DNA from: Cordia subcordata
Lineage: Eukaryota; Streptophyta; Magnoliopsida; Boraginales; Cordiaceae
NCBI GenBank assembly: GCA_028554755.1
Contig: JAPTOF010000024.1
Location: 930,001 to 994,000, forward strand
Direction of reading: 5' to 3'
Length of the DNA stretch: 64,000 nt
Below, in pieces: positions 30,401-42,009 of the stretch. How positions within the stretch are numbered: the first letter of the stretch is position 1; the number at the start of each line of letters is the position of its first letter. A program made the translations under genes and the position numbers. The notes under the pieces were generated by a model, which did no database searches, was not told the DNA's origin, and worked only from the letters and a program-made list of their open reading frames with translations.

Positions 30401-31985
30401 TATCTTACCGCTCCTAAGAGTGGTGACGACCTTAGCCTAGGCCTAAGAGGGATAAGTGGTATTGGTGGAGAAATAGGACTAGACTTTAGGGTTTACCTTC
30501 AGTTGAGAAGGCAATTACCCAGGGTCTCTAGCGCTCAACTGACTAACAATCTGTCCTAACTGTGCCTCAAACCTCGCCATTTGCTGCCTATTTTCTGCCA
30601 ATTCCTATTGCTAGTTCTAAATGAACTACATTATCTTCATCATGTCATTACTAGGAGGTTGGCTACTAGAGGGAGCAAGTAAAGCCTAAGGTTGAGAAAC
30701 ACTAGTAACATAGGGCTAATTAAGATAATAGTAACCTGGGGCATGTTGAGGACAAGGTCGCTGCTTAAGTGGAACCTAAGGATTTGAACTAGACTCATGC
30801 TGACCTTGTCTCCAAGAAAATTTTGGGTTGTCCCTCTAACCTAGATTATATGTGTTCGAGTATGGATTATACTTACAAGAATAACCTTGTGTGGCACACA
30901 CTTGCTCTTTCCTGAATTCAGGAAATTGAGATACTAAAGGGCAAGCTATAGTCTCATAAGATGACTTGGAACACAATGCACAAACCTCAACAACTAAAAG
31001 GGTGGAGGAAGAACCTATAGAACTAGTCCTATGACCTTGGGATAAAAGAGAATAAGAAATGAATTGATCTAGCTTATTCATCAAAGCCTCAACTTTAGCG
31101 ATTAAATCTAAAGAAACTCCAACCTTATTAACACTTCTCTTAGTGCCTCCCCGACTAGAGCTTTCCATGGAAAAATTTTGAAAAGAATTTTCAGCCATCA
31201 TTTCTATTTTCTCCCATGCCTCAGTTGGTCTCAAAAGATAAAAGCCACCACCGAAGGCAACATTGACCATCATCCTATTTTGTTCATTTAAGCCTCGAAA
31301 AAAATATTGCAATAGGTCATGATTGCCATACCCGTGGTGTGGACATTGTCTAAGAAGATCCTTGAACCTCTCACAAGCCTCTTGAAAGGATTCTAGATCA
31401 TGTTGGGACAAGAATCCTTTCAAGACTTACTTGCTTGGCCCATGTAGTAATGCAACCACTAGATAAAGAATGCAACCAAGCCTTAGCCTTGTCCTTAAGA
31501 GAGAAAGAAAACAATCTTAGACGTATGATCTCTTGGGAAACATTGAGGACATGAAGAGTGGAACTCATCTCAACAAAATCAATAATATGCTCTAGAGGAC
31601 TCTCATTACTTCTCCCATAGAAGGAAGGAAGCATGGCCAACATATTAGGCTTAATCTCAAAGTTTGTCTCCCCTAAACCCGAAATTTGAATAGCCAAATT
31701 AGGCTCAAAGGCTTCGGGAAGAAAGAAAGAATTTCCTAAGAGTGGGTTCCTTATATATCGGTGGTCTGGTCTACAGGGGTCTCACCTAAAGTGATCTGAG
31801 GCTTGATGGCCATGGTGATCATGAGGTGGAATGGGATTCATTAGGGGAATGAGAGGATCAGGAGGATGATTGGAATCGGCCATCTTCTCAAGAAAATCTC
31901 CTAAATTCCTAAAGTGTCTTGCAATTCTATCGAGTTTGGGATTAAGAGAAACTAGGGGATTTCTAAGGGATCTCCTACCAAGCAT
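30401..31985 (-). pseudogene. gag: gag of element B (broken)
   Basis: The start MLGRRSLRNPLVSLNPKLDR (31985) matches G and H. After a shift the core is seen (31697-31398): AIQISGLGETNFEIKPNMLA, LPSFYGRSNESPLEHI, RLRLFSFSLKDKAKAWLHSL. Then (31423-30836) comes QHDLESFQEACERFKDLLRQ, YFFRGLNEQNRMMVNVAFGG and a zinc knuckle CALCSKSSYETIAC with His changed to Tyr. The segment between about 31410 and 31440 has lost the WDKLQSRF part. The tail (30836-30401) is dense in TAG codons. Confidence 0.86.
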
Positions 31986-32242
31986 GCATAAACTATCATA
32001 ACTCCAACCACTTCAACTCTCGAAAACTTCAATATTCCTAAAACTACAGCAAATAAACCACAATCCTAGAAAGTCTACTTAAAACAAAAACAAAGGCTAA
32101 AATAAATAAACAAGAACTAAAGCAAAATAATATAAACAATAAACAAGATAAGCAAAAACTAAACATATTATAAAGGAAAAGCAACAAAAACAAATAAAGC
32201 AACTACCAAAACACACAAGCAAAGAATACAAACCACCGTGCC

Positions 32243-32260
32243 TCCCCGGCAATGGCGCCA
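32243..32260 (-). promoter_or_regulatory. Primer-binding site of B (tRNA-Asp type)
   Basis: The minus strand reads TGGCGCCATTGCCGGGGA, one base different from the tRNA-Asp complement. It is the best-preserved primer site in the window and lies six bases after the 5' LTR. About 257 bases of leader separate it from gag. Confidence 0.92.
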
Positions 32261-32266
32261 AGAATT

Positions 32267-34151
32267 TGGTGTACGTCTCTCGAGTGCAAGCTCTAAAGAC
32301 CCGTAAGTGCACGGATCGGTGCAGTACAATGTGTCGAGAATGGGTGTCGAACCACAGGGAGGCTATGTTGTGGGATGGATTCTACGTTTGTGTCCTAGAG
32401 AATGCCAAAAAGGACACTTAAACTAACTTTTTTGGTATTTTTGGATGGTTGGGAACTCTAACTAAAGTAAATAAAACTACACTATGGGAATGAAAAATGT
32501 GAAGATAAGCTATCTAGAGAGAACTAACAAATAGAAAGGCTTAGGGTGACATCTACTTGTTAATGGGTGATCCTAGATTCCAATACTATGGGATTTCATG
32601 GAATGGCTTAATCATCAATTGCTATTTTACTAGGATGCTTAGTTAATGTCCTAATTTCCCCCTAGGACTCAGTGTGGGTCCGTCCCTAGGCAGCGCCTCC
32701 TAGAGCTACGACGTGGTCCTTATGACCTAGGGCCTTAAAAGTGACTACTAGCTTCCTAGGTGACCTAGAACAAACCTACCTTAGTACCTAAATCGTTGGC
32801 TAAATTTAAAACCAAGACCTAATGCTGCTAGAGTTGACTAAATCTACCTGGAAACCTATTGGCTAGATTTAAAGCCAAAGGAGACTCGATTTAGACTAGC
32901 CTTAAATTATGCTTCGTCATTCTAGGGTCACAATAGCAAGATTTGACCTATTAACACATTAATACATGTTCTAAGCCAAGGTGATCATGAATAAAGGGAC
33001 CTATTCAACTACCAAACATCATCATGCTCGGATTACACCATTAAAAACACTTTTGAACCAACATGTATGCAATATTGAGGTCATATTTACTACTAGCCAT
33101 GTAAACATACACATGGACATGAATATAAGCTTTACCAACTTCGTAAGATCCACACATAAACACATAGACATGATTATAGAATGGACTAGTGGTGTTTAGT
33201 AGCAAATAGACTTCAATTTATACATATGCATCTCTCATAGGCATATTATCAAACACCTAGATATGTATTGAGCAATAGCCATTGAAACAAGAAAAACATA
33301 GCATATATATATACATTAAGCCATTGAATCCCATAATATAGAAGCATAGAATCAACCCATTATACAAATGTCATTACCTTAAACAAATCTACTCATACAT
33401 AATATAATAAAGGATGAAAGAGAGAATAGAAAACTCCTCTTCAATACTAGTAATTCTTGCACAAAATCCTTGAGTAGCCTTTGATCCAAGTGTTTGAATC
33501 CCTCCAAATAAGCTTAAAACTAGGTGAAAAGTGTGTGAGTGTGTGAGTGTGTGTGTGTTAGAGGTTGGTGAAAGAGGAATTAAGGTTTGGGAAATAGGTG
33601 TGAAAGAATATGACTTAATTCCCTTTTAAAATGGCCAAAAGTAGGCTTATATAGCTAATTTCTATGACTATCGAAACACTTCATCGGAGCACCGGTACCA
33701 ATGGGGCCTCTATTCTAGTAGTAGAAGTTTGCTCTCTGTTTTTGGAAGAATAGTGAGCCGGTGCAGCAATACTTTGAAGCCAGTGCGTTGGTAGTGTCTC
33801 TTTGCTCTCTTTTGGCTTCATTTTAGCTCCATTTTGCTTTCAATTGTCTTGACCTTTATTCGAAAGCCTCCAAACTTGAATTTCTTCCACTTTTCATCTT
33901 CAGTTACGCTTCCAATCCTTGCTCAAATGATCTCCATCTTCGTTGATCTTTAAACAATCCTCAATCTCACCTATAACATCCAAAATAAGCCACTAATGCA
34001 GCATTTACCTTTTAAACTCAACTATGTACAGTTATATACGTTTAAGCCTATACCTAGCATAAGTACTGCATAATGCAACTATTTAAGCCCAATATACCTC
34101 CAAAATATAGACAAATAACAATTCAAACACACATAAACACACAACACATCA
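32267..34151 (-). repeat. 5' LTR of element B
   Basis: This is an 1885-bp LTR, starting TGATGTGTTGTG at 34151 and ending GTACACCA at 32267. A minus-strand TATATAAGC lies near 33645-33653, after a U3 with CCGGTA motifs (about 33660-33800). The transcribed part carries the palindrome at 32686-32703 (minus strand CTAGGAGGCGCTGCCTAG) and the CAC stem-loop at 32665-32681. A GT-rich microsatellite lies at 33533-33560. Confidence 0.92.
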
Positions 34152-35509
34152 ATCCCTTAGTGATTCTATTCCTTTCCGTGAGTCTTTTCCAAATGAACAA
34201 TTGTTTATAGTCTCATCTCACACACCATGGTATCGCATATAGTAAATTATCTGTTCACAGATCAGTTGCCACCTCAGTGAGAGAAAAGAGAAAAGGATAG
34301 GTTTTATTTGCAGGTTAAGCATTTCTTTTGGGAAGATCCTTATCTCTTTAAGGTGTGTGCAAATCAGGGAATCCGTAAGTGTGTTCTGGAGAGTGAGTTT
34401 GAAAGTATTTTGAATATGTGTCACAGTGAGGCGTATGGAGGTTATTTTGGAGGAAAGAAAACTACAGCTAAAGTCTTGTAAAGTGAATTATTTTGGCCTA
34501 CACTCTTTAGAGATGCCCAGGAATTTTGTAAAAAATATGTTAGATGTCAAAAATCTGGGTCTATTTCTAGGAGAAATATGATGCCCCTTTCCCCTATTCT
34601 TGTGTGTGAAATTTTGATGTTTGGGGAATTGATTTCATGGGTCCATTCCCACCTTCCTTTAGGTATTAATACATCTTAGTGGCTATTGACTATGTGTCCA
34701 AAGGGGTTAAGGCAATTGCTACCCGAACCAATGGCTACAAGTTTGTGGTGAAGTTCATTTGAGAGCACATCTTTTCTAGGTTTGGGGTACCACAAGTCTT
34801 GATTAATGATAGGGGAAAGCACTTTTGCCATAGGACAATTAAGGCTTTACTTAGAAAATATTCAGTCACTCATAAGATTGCAACCCGTATCACCCTCAGA
34901 CAAGTAGATAGGTTGAAGTTTCAAATGGGGAGGTCAAGTCCATTCTAGAGAAAATGGTTAGGCCTGATAGGAAGGATTGGACATGCAAACTGAGTGATGC
35001 ATTATGGGCCTACCGCACTACATACAAGACCCCTATAGGTACGTCTCCATATAGGTTAGTGTATGTGAAAGCTTGCCATTTGCCTATCGAGTTAGAGCAT
35101 AGAGCATATTGGGCTATTAAGGCTTTAAATTTTGACATGTCTACTACAGGTGAGAAAAGGAAGCTTGACTTAGTTGAGCTGGAGGAAATGAGATATAAGG
35201 TGTATGAGTATGCCAAGCTTTATAAAGAGAGAATGAAGAAAATGCATGATAGGCATATCCTTAGGAAATCTTTCCTAACAAATTTTGGTTGTTTAATTCT
35301 AGATTGAAGCTCTTTCCAGGTAAATTGAGAAGCCAATGGGATGGTCCATACGAGGTATTGAAGCCTACCATTCTGGAGTAGTAAAGATCAAGAATTTGAA
35401 GGACAAACGAGTATTAACTATGAATGGCCAGCGCTTGAAGCATTCATTTGACCCAAGCATGGCTCGAGTGGAGACCATTGAGCTTTAGAAGCCTTTATAT
35501 AACACTTGA
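34152..35509 (+). pseudogene. pol: Integrase of element H (after insertion B)
   Basis: Following the ATCCC duplication the pol of H continues. FFWEDPYLFKVC and FESILNMCHSEAYGGYFGGK give the zinc-binding part, with the CxxC reduced to YVRC. The central core is badly frameshifted (34560-34950). A 117-codon open end (34954-35307) has VRPDRKDWTCKLSDALWAYR, GTSPYRLVYVKACHLP and LEHRAYWAIKALNFDMS. The last part reads [19 protein letters not shown] sequence in a shifted frame and ends LKHSFDPSMARVE. TAG (35486) stands for Gln before the natural stop at 35507-35509. The catalytic acids cannot all be followed. Confidence 0.86.
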
Positions 35510-37043
35510 TGAATAAAGCTTGCCTGGCTAACGGCATGATGGTTAGCGCTACTAGGAGGCAACCTATATTTTGGTAATTTCTTTCTTTTCCTTTTGTTTT
35601 TGTGTATTTGTCTTTTTCTTTTCCTTTTAATAGCCAAAGCTTTGTTCCCATTCCTGCATTCCCCTTCTCCATTTTTGCACACACCCTTGTTCTTATTTGT
35701 AATACCAATGCGGACTTGTATGGCATATGTCTACTAATCTCGCATGCCTTTTAAATGTTTGTGTATTGATGAGAACCAAGTTAGTAGATGATTAGAATTT
35801 CATTGGCATTTGTGAAGTCACACGAACACAAGGTTGTATCTTTCCATCCTCATGGCCTTATTTTTCTACCCTTTCCACACTTCCCATATGTGTGCTTTAT
35901 TGTTTGTTTGTTTGTGTGGTTAATTGCTATTTGCTTGAGGACAAGCAAAGTTTAGGTTTGGGGGTGTAAAAGTTCATTTTGTTTTTCATCTTTGACATGA
36001 AGGGTAGATTTGTTTGGTTTTGCTCAAAATGGTGATTTTTTTTCGATATTTTGTGCTTGTAGAGTCGTTTATCTCTCTATTGATTGGAGTGTTGGCTCTT
36101 CTTGATTGACTTTAATTGATTGACTTAATTGGTTGACTAAGATGAGGTAGTATTGTGGAGAGTGAATAGAATAGAGGGAGAACTAGGACTTTGTAGAGAA
36201 TTTTTTTGAAAACTGTGGAGAGTGAGCACTTCTAAGAATGCACCTTGTAGTTGTCCCACAACCTAGTTGGAAAAAAAATGCTTTTTAGAGGGTTGTTGAT
36301 GTGAATGTCCCCTTACTTGCGTGGTTCTTTTAGTATACCATTAATGCATTGAGAAAAAAAAATCCAAAAGAATTGGAAAATGCAAAAAAGTGAAAAAAAA
36401 GTGAAAAATGTGAAAAAAAAAGTCAAATGGCAAGAAAAAAATGAAGTATGTTGAATAAGTGTCAAAGGACACAATGTCAATTTGACACGTGTTTAGTTCT
36501 CTTTCTTTGTTTTTCCATTTGAAGTGGTTGGCGAAACCTGAATTAGTATGCCCGAGGGGGGTTTCTTCCCCTAGTACCCTAAGCCTTAGGTGGTTGGGAT
36601 GTGCTAGTTGAAAGCTTGCTACACAGGGGCCCCAATCACCAAGAACGTTGTTCCATTGTATCGTGAATAAGGCTCTTACACCAATTGCGAGCCATTGTGA
36701 TGATATTGTCCCTTTTTCGTATATCTTTGGGCTAAGTGTATGTTGGGAGGCCATGTTAGTGATGGGGGCATGAAATATCAGCATCTTGGGTGCGTTAGTT
36801 GGGATCCTAGGTTCGTGGTGTCTCTAGCTACTTGGTAAGTTCTCAAGAGGTACGAGAACCCTTGTGATTGAAAGGAGGATCCAAAAAAGACTTGGAGATC
36901 CCTTTTACAATAGGAATGGCCCCTCATACTACTTAGATTCGTTAAGATAGCAAGTTAATACTTTTGGTAACCCTTTGAGCATCATGACATAGGTTTAGGA
37001 GTAGTCTTGCACAGGGATAGGCAATGAGAAGGTTTGAGGATGT
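35510..37043 (+). other. 3' non-coding block of element H
   Basis: It begins with GCTAAC-ggcatgat-GGTTAGC and the motif gctactaggaggcaacc (35527-35567). An internal stem GCTTG-AGGA-CAAGC (35933-35946) is followed by a purine tract (35950-35967). An A-rich tract occupies 36347-36445, and the hairpin GGCTC-loop-GAGCC is at 36671-36693. The polypurine tract 37026-37043 adjoins the LTR. The stretch has the same order as in A, B and J. The minus-strand frame at 36341-36784 runs through the A-rich tract and is not supported as a gene. Confidence 0.8.
37026..37043 (+). promoter_or_regulatory. Polypurine tract of H
   Basis: GAGAAGGTTTGAGGATGT directly precedes the 3' LTR; two G-to-A-type changes weaken it compared with A and B. 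Confidence 0.8.
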
Positions 37044-39081
37044 TGATGTGTGTGCTTTTGGAGCGTAAATTGCATGATTTGGAGTATGTTTGAGTGCGTG
37101 TTTTGGTACTAATTTTGTCTACTTTGAGCTTCTAAGTGCTTATTGATTCTCATTGAGTGTTTGTGTGAGGTGTGCCATTTTTTTATTTGTTTATTTTCTT
37201 TTCTTTATTTATTTATTTTCTTTAGTAATTCTAATTAATTAGGAATTAGGTAATAGGATTAATTAATAATTTAGTTTCGGTAGTTAAATTAAATTAGTAG
37301 TTAGGCTTAATTAAGATTTATTAAATGGGTTAGGACATTATTAGGTTAGATTTTATTAAGTTAGTGTAAGGATTTTTTTTAGATTAATTAATATTTAGTT
37401 AGAATATTTATAGGTTAGTTATTTACTAGAAAAAAAGAAGAAAAAAAATGATGATCATACATATATTATACATTATCTATATTATATATATTACATATAT
37501 AAAGCACACACATGTAACTCACAGCACACACATGTACATATACATACCAAATTCCACCGACCTTTGACTTTGAGGACCCTATCATTCTTTTTCTTTTCCT
37601 TTCTTTCTTTACAGCACACACCACACCACACACACACACATATATATAGACAAAACCCTAGAGAAAAAGAGGAGGGAGCAGCAAACGAACCCACCCCCAA
37701 GCCCTTATTTCGTCCCCTTCGATACACACCCATACACACACTTTCTCACGCACTAAAACGTGCACATTCACGTACTTACTCACAAGCATAAATGCCAACA
37801 AAGGGAATTTTTAGAGGTCTTTTAGGCTGGTTTTTTAAGCAAATTTCAGATTCAATTTCTGCAGGAAAAACACATAAAACAGGCCCAAAAGTTGCTGAAA
37901 TAGGAGGATTTTCATATTCTTTTTCTTTGTCACACTTTCTCGTAACTTGGTATTTGTTGGATATACTCATTTGGGGTGAAATTTGCAGGTTTTGGGGCTA
38001 TTTTGGGACTAAAAAGTGAGCAAAATTGGCGCAGATTTTTGCTGAAAAAGTGCTGTCAAAGTGAAAATCTTTGCTGAAATTTGTGCTTTGAACTCGGACT
38101 TGCGCAAAATCATAACAGAAAGAGGTTCTAAGCTTGAAATTTAATTTCTTGGACATGAAATTGATTTGAATGAGATTAAATTTCAGTTTGGTACTCTCTT
38201 TTAACATGTTAAGCTAAATTTATTTTAGGGTTGATTAATATTTCTGTTATGGGTTAAGGATTGTAAAACTTGTTTTGGGATATTTTGATGGTTTAAATGC
38301 ATGTTTGGTTTGTTTTTATTGTTTTAATGGTGATTGTTGGACATGTCTATGTGTTTGATTAATTGCCTTAATGAAGAAACATGTATTATTATGCTCTTAA
38401 TTTTTTCATATCTGCTTATACGTTGCCGATTAATTGTGCTTGATTTTATAATTAGGTTTAGTGTGTGGTCTTTAGGATGAAATAAAACTAATAGGTCACT
38501 CATTACACTTAGTTGAACTTAAGTGGATTAGGCCTTAGCTTGAAACACAATTAACGGTTTAAACCCTAGGTTAGTGTATTAATCAATGCCAATCTAGAAG
38601 TCTTAATCACTTAGCCTTAAAACCCTAGTTAATAAAGACAAGGCTATACTCTAAGTAGAATTCACTTAGGGATAAAATTGCACTGAGAATTAGGGATAAT
38701 ATGGTTAGTGAGTTTGGACCTCTAAAAGAAGCTATTAAAGCCATCAAAATACTCAAAGCAAGAATAAAATCCCAATCCCATAATAGAGTAGTAATCACCC
38801 TAGTTCGTCTCTATTGATTTAATCACTCCCTCTCTAGTTGGTTGTCTTTTTATTGCACACATTAGTTAGGTACTTTAATTCCGTCTTTAATTTAGAGTCC
38901 CCTTCAATTCAAAATTCAAGAAAATCTCAAAAAAAATAATTTCGTTTCTACATGTAATTAATCTAGGACACATAGGACTTAGAAACAATAGTTGGAGGCC
39001 TCCCTGAGGAGACAATACCGGTACTCTTGCACACTATACTACTTCCGATCCGTGCAATTGTGGGTTTCTAAAACAATGTCA
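37044..39081 (+). repeat. 3' LTR of element H
   Basis: This is a 2038-bp LTR, TGATGTGTGTG to AACAATGTCA, colinear with 5115-7157. The TA and CA microsatellites (37470-37500 and 37625-37648) are shorter than in the 5' copy. The palindrome at 38651-38669 is closer to perfect than its partner. The GGTGG duplication follows at 39082. Confidence 0.92.
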
Positions 39082-39562
39082 GGTGGACTAGGTCTTGGCT
39101 CTAAAATCCAGCCAATGGTTTAGACGTTAGGGTAATTCCTAAGTCATAAAGACCAAATGTTGTGGTAATTAGAGGTCTATATGAGAGTAACGAAGTTTAA
39201 TCCATCATGCAACCCTAACAAGAAATAGTAATCAACTATTTGCAAGACATAATCACCCTAATTCCCTATTTCCATGTATTAGATTCCTCTTAGATTGCTT
39301 GATTCCCCATCACACACAGACAGCACCTTTTATTTTCTTATCCTTAGTTTAGGTTTATCTTTTCCAGACTCCCTTCAATTCTAAAAACCCCCCAAAAACA
39401 TCATAGTTTAGGGTCCCAACATATAGCTTTTAAAATGCACATAGCTTAGGACACCTCACATGTTAGGCCTTCCTGTGGATTCGACCCCATACTTGGATAC
39501 ATTGTACTATACATGACTCGTGCACTTGTGGGCTATAGGCTTCTACTGTGACATAGCGATCA
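39082..39562 (+). mobile_element. LTR D, right part, with primer site beyond
   Basis: Sequence of LTR D resumes after the GGTGG duplication and ends CATAGCGATCA at 39562. It matches the end of the second D copy (42480-43050). A decayed tRNA-Asp primer site, TGGCACTGTTTCCAGGGA, follows at 39569-39586, so D was a 5' LTR. Confidence 0.83.
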
Positions 39563-39831
39563 AGATCTTGGCACTGTTTCCAGGGAGGCAACGGTTGTTT
39601 GGTTTCTTGTTTTGTGTCTTTGCTTGTTACGTGTTGTTTTATCTTTTCTTTTCATGCTTTCTTTATTTTGAATAATAAAAGAAAATTCTAGAAAAATATT
39701 TCTTGTGCTTTGAGAAAAGGAATACTTGTGCTTAGAGAGTCAATCCCTTAGGTAACCCTTTGCATCGGCTTTAGAAATAAACTTAAGATTGGGCTTACTT
39801 GGGGACAAGCAAGGAAAAGGTTTAGGGGTGT
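39563..39831 (+). other. Residual internal region: D leader fused to E 3' end
   Basis: After the primer site comes about 130 bases of T-rich leader like that of A and H. It passes near 39690-39740 into the sequence gagtcaatcccttaggtaac, which belongs to the 3' non-coding block. The hairpin-like CTTGGGGACAAG and the polypurine tract ending tttaggggtgt (39831) follow. No coding sequence remains between them. It is best explained by one large deletion that joined the leader of D to the 3' end of E. Confidence 0.78.
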
Positions 39832-41715
39832 TGATATGTTGTGTTTTTGTGTGTGTTTGCATTGTTATCTGCCTATGTTTAAAAGGTGTTAAGTGTTCAT
39901 AAAGATGCATTAGTGTAGTGCTTATGACAAGAATAGACTTAAGCGTAAACAATTGTACATATTGAGTTTAAGAGACAAATTGCTACACTAGTTGCTTGTT
40001 TTTAATGATTTAGGTGAACTTTGGGTTAAGATCGAGATTGAACGTTGATGGGTGATAAAGATGAGAGATGCACATATCAAAAAGAGATGACCAGAGGCCA
40101 AAAAGACAAAGAATGGAGGAAGAAAGTCAGCCAGACGACCTAGAAGAAGGAGCTAGTCGACCGGCCACTCCAGAGAGGTGCTCAAAATAGCTGGACAGCC
40201 ACCCTCCAGAGCCAGTCAACCGGCTAAGTCGGTCGGCCAGTCCAGAGAGCATCACCAAAAAGTCAGCCGAGCTAAGAGGAGAAGCCGGTCAACTGACAGT
40301 GCGTAAAGAGCTGATATAAAAGCCCAATTTTCAAAATTAAAAAGGGGGAACTTTTGACAATTCTTGGGGAGGTTCTTAACACACCCATCACACACACACA
40401 CATACTTAACCCTAGTCTTCACCTACATCACACACACACTCACACATATGTCATCACCTTGGAGTAAGAGGATTTAGAGGGTTTTAAACATTTGGAATCA
40501 AGTTTGCTCAAGAGCTTTGTACAAGATTAACCAGGATGAAAAGGAAGTTTCATAATCTCTCTTTCGTTCTATTTCCTATTATGATTGAGTAAACTTGTCT
40601 AGGGTGACTTATTAGCCTATGTAATGGGTTAACTATATACTCTTATTATATGGTATTTGATGGCTGAATATATACATGTTTTGATTTTCTTGTTCAAATG
40701 GTTATTTTCTCATTCATGTCTAAGTGTTTGATAAAATGCCTATATCAGTAGCATGTGTATAAATTGAAGTCTATTTGTCACTAAACACATCTAATCCATG
40801 CTATAATCATGTCTATGTGTTTATATGTAAATGCTTTGAAACGGGTAATGCTTATATTCATGTGTGTATGTATATTTGCAATCCTAGTAGTGAATATGAC
40901 TTCAATTGCATACATGTTGGTTGTTGATCGCTTCTAATGGTGTAATCCAAGCATGACGATGTTTGATAGTTGAATAGATTCCATTTTTCACAAACACCTT
41001 GGGCAAGAACATGTATGAATATGCTAGCAAGTCAAATCCCGTTGAAGTGATCTTAGAATGACGACAAGTAATTTAGGGCTAGCCTAGGCTAAGTTTCCTT
41101 TGGCTTTAAATCTAGCCAACAGGTTTCAGGATAGGTTAGTCAACCTTAGTGACACTAGGTCTTGGCTTTAAATCTAGCCAATGGTTTAGGTACTAGGGCA
41201 GGTTCATTCTAAGTTACCTAGGAAGCTAATTGGTCACTCTTAAGGCCTTAGGTCATAAGGACCAAGCTGTAGCTCTAGGAGGCACCGCCTACGGACAGAC
41301 CTGTACTGAGTCCTAAGGGGAAATTAAGACACTAATTCAACAACCTAGTTGAGAGCAATTACTAAAGTAAGCCATCATTCTTTAATCCCATAGTATTTGA
41401 GTATAGAATCACCCATTCATAAGTTGAAGTCACCCCAACACCGTTGCATTTGTTAGTTCCCTCTAGATTAGCTTGTCCCCCACTTTCTATTCCCACAGTT
41501 TAGTTTAATCCGTTTTAGCTAGAGCTCCTGACCATTCAAAATCCCAAAAATAGATAGTTTAGGTTTCTTTTTAGGCATACTCTAGAACACACACATAGAA
41601 TCCATCTCATAACATAGCCCCCCTATGGAATCGACCCCGTACTTGCGTACACTTTACTATACCAATCCGTGCACTTGTGGGTCTTTAGAGCTTGCATTCA
41701 AAGGACGATGATCAA
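39832..41715 (+). mobile_element. LTR E (complete 3' LTR)
   Basis: This is an 1884-bp LTR, TGATATGTTGTG to GACGATGATCA, preceded by its own polypurine tract and therefore a 3' LTR. The U3 has a dense cluster of GTCGACCGG/CCGGTCAAC motifs (40130-40310) just before TATAAAAGC at 40315. The U5 palindrome (41274-41291) has decayed to CTAGGAGGCACCGCCTAC. It is closely related to LTR L and LTR J. Confidence 0.88.
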
Positions 41716-41970
41716 CACCCATCTCTGAAAACCCTAATCCTTTCATCTCTCACACACTCTTCCATACATAAAATCACTTTGGAATCAAGCCTCTAAGAGG
41801 ACCAAACACAAGGATTTAGGCATAAGCACTTGGATTGTAAAGCATGGCCATAGATAAAAGGGTATCTTTCTTTTATCCTAAGCCAATCTATGTATGATTA
41901 GAGCTATGTAGGGTAATTTACTCTTGTATTATGGATGAATATTATATTATTGTTATAGGAACTTGATGGA

Positions 41971-42009
<39 letters not shown>

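Larger units (their letters stand above)
20143..34151 (-). mobile_element. Element B: complete minus-strand Athila-type element nested in H
   Basis: LTRs lie at 32267-34151 (5') and 20143-22030 (3'), with TG/CA ends. The flanks are GTCCC (20138-20142) and ATCCC (34152-34156), a 5-bp duplication with one transition. The span is 14.0 kb, or about 11.1 kb without the nested element C. The interior has a tRNA-Asp primer site, gag, PR, RT, RNase H and integrase in the usual order, with C inserted in the integrase tail. It holds one of the longest open pol stretches of the window (RNase H, 242 codons). It lies head-to-head with the RNase H-integrase break of H. Confidence 0.93.
5115..39081 (+). mobile_element. 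Element H: complete Athila-type Ty3/gypsy element, split by A and B
   Basis: H is bounded by LTRs at 5115-7157 and 37044-39081 that start TGATGT and end in CA. It is flanked by perfect copies of GGTGG (5110-5114 and 39082-39086). Without the two nested insertions it is about 11.6 kb. The internal order is tRNA-Asp primer site, gag, PR, spacer, RT, RNase H, integrase, 3' non-coding block and polypurine tract. All coding parts contain stops or frameshifts, so it is not autonomous today. A interrupts it at 11270 and B at 20142. The two LTRs remain very similar by eye. Confidence 0.93.
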
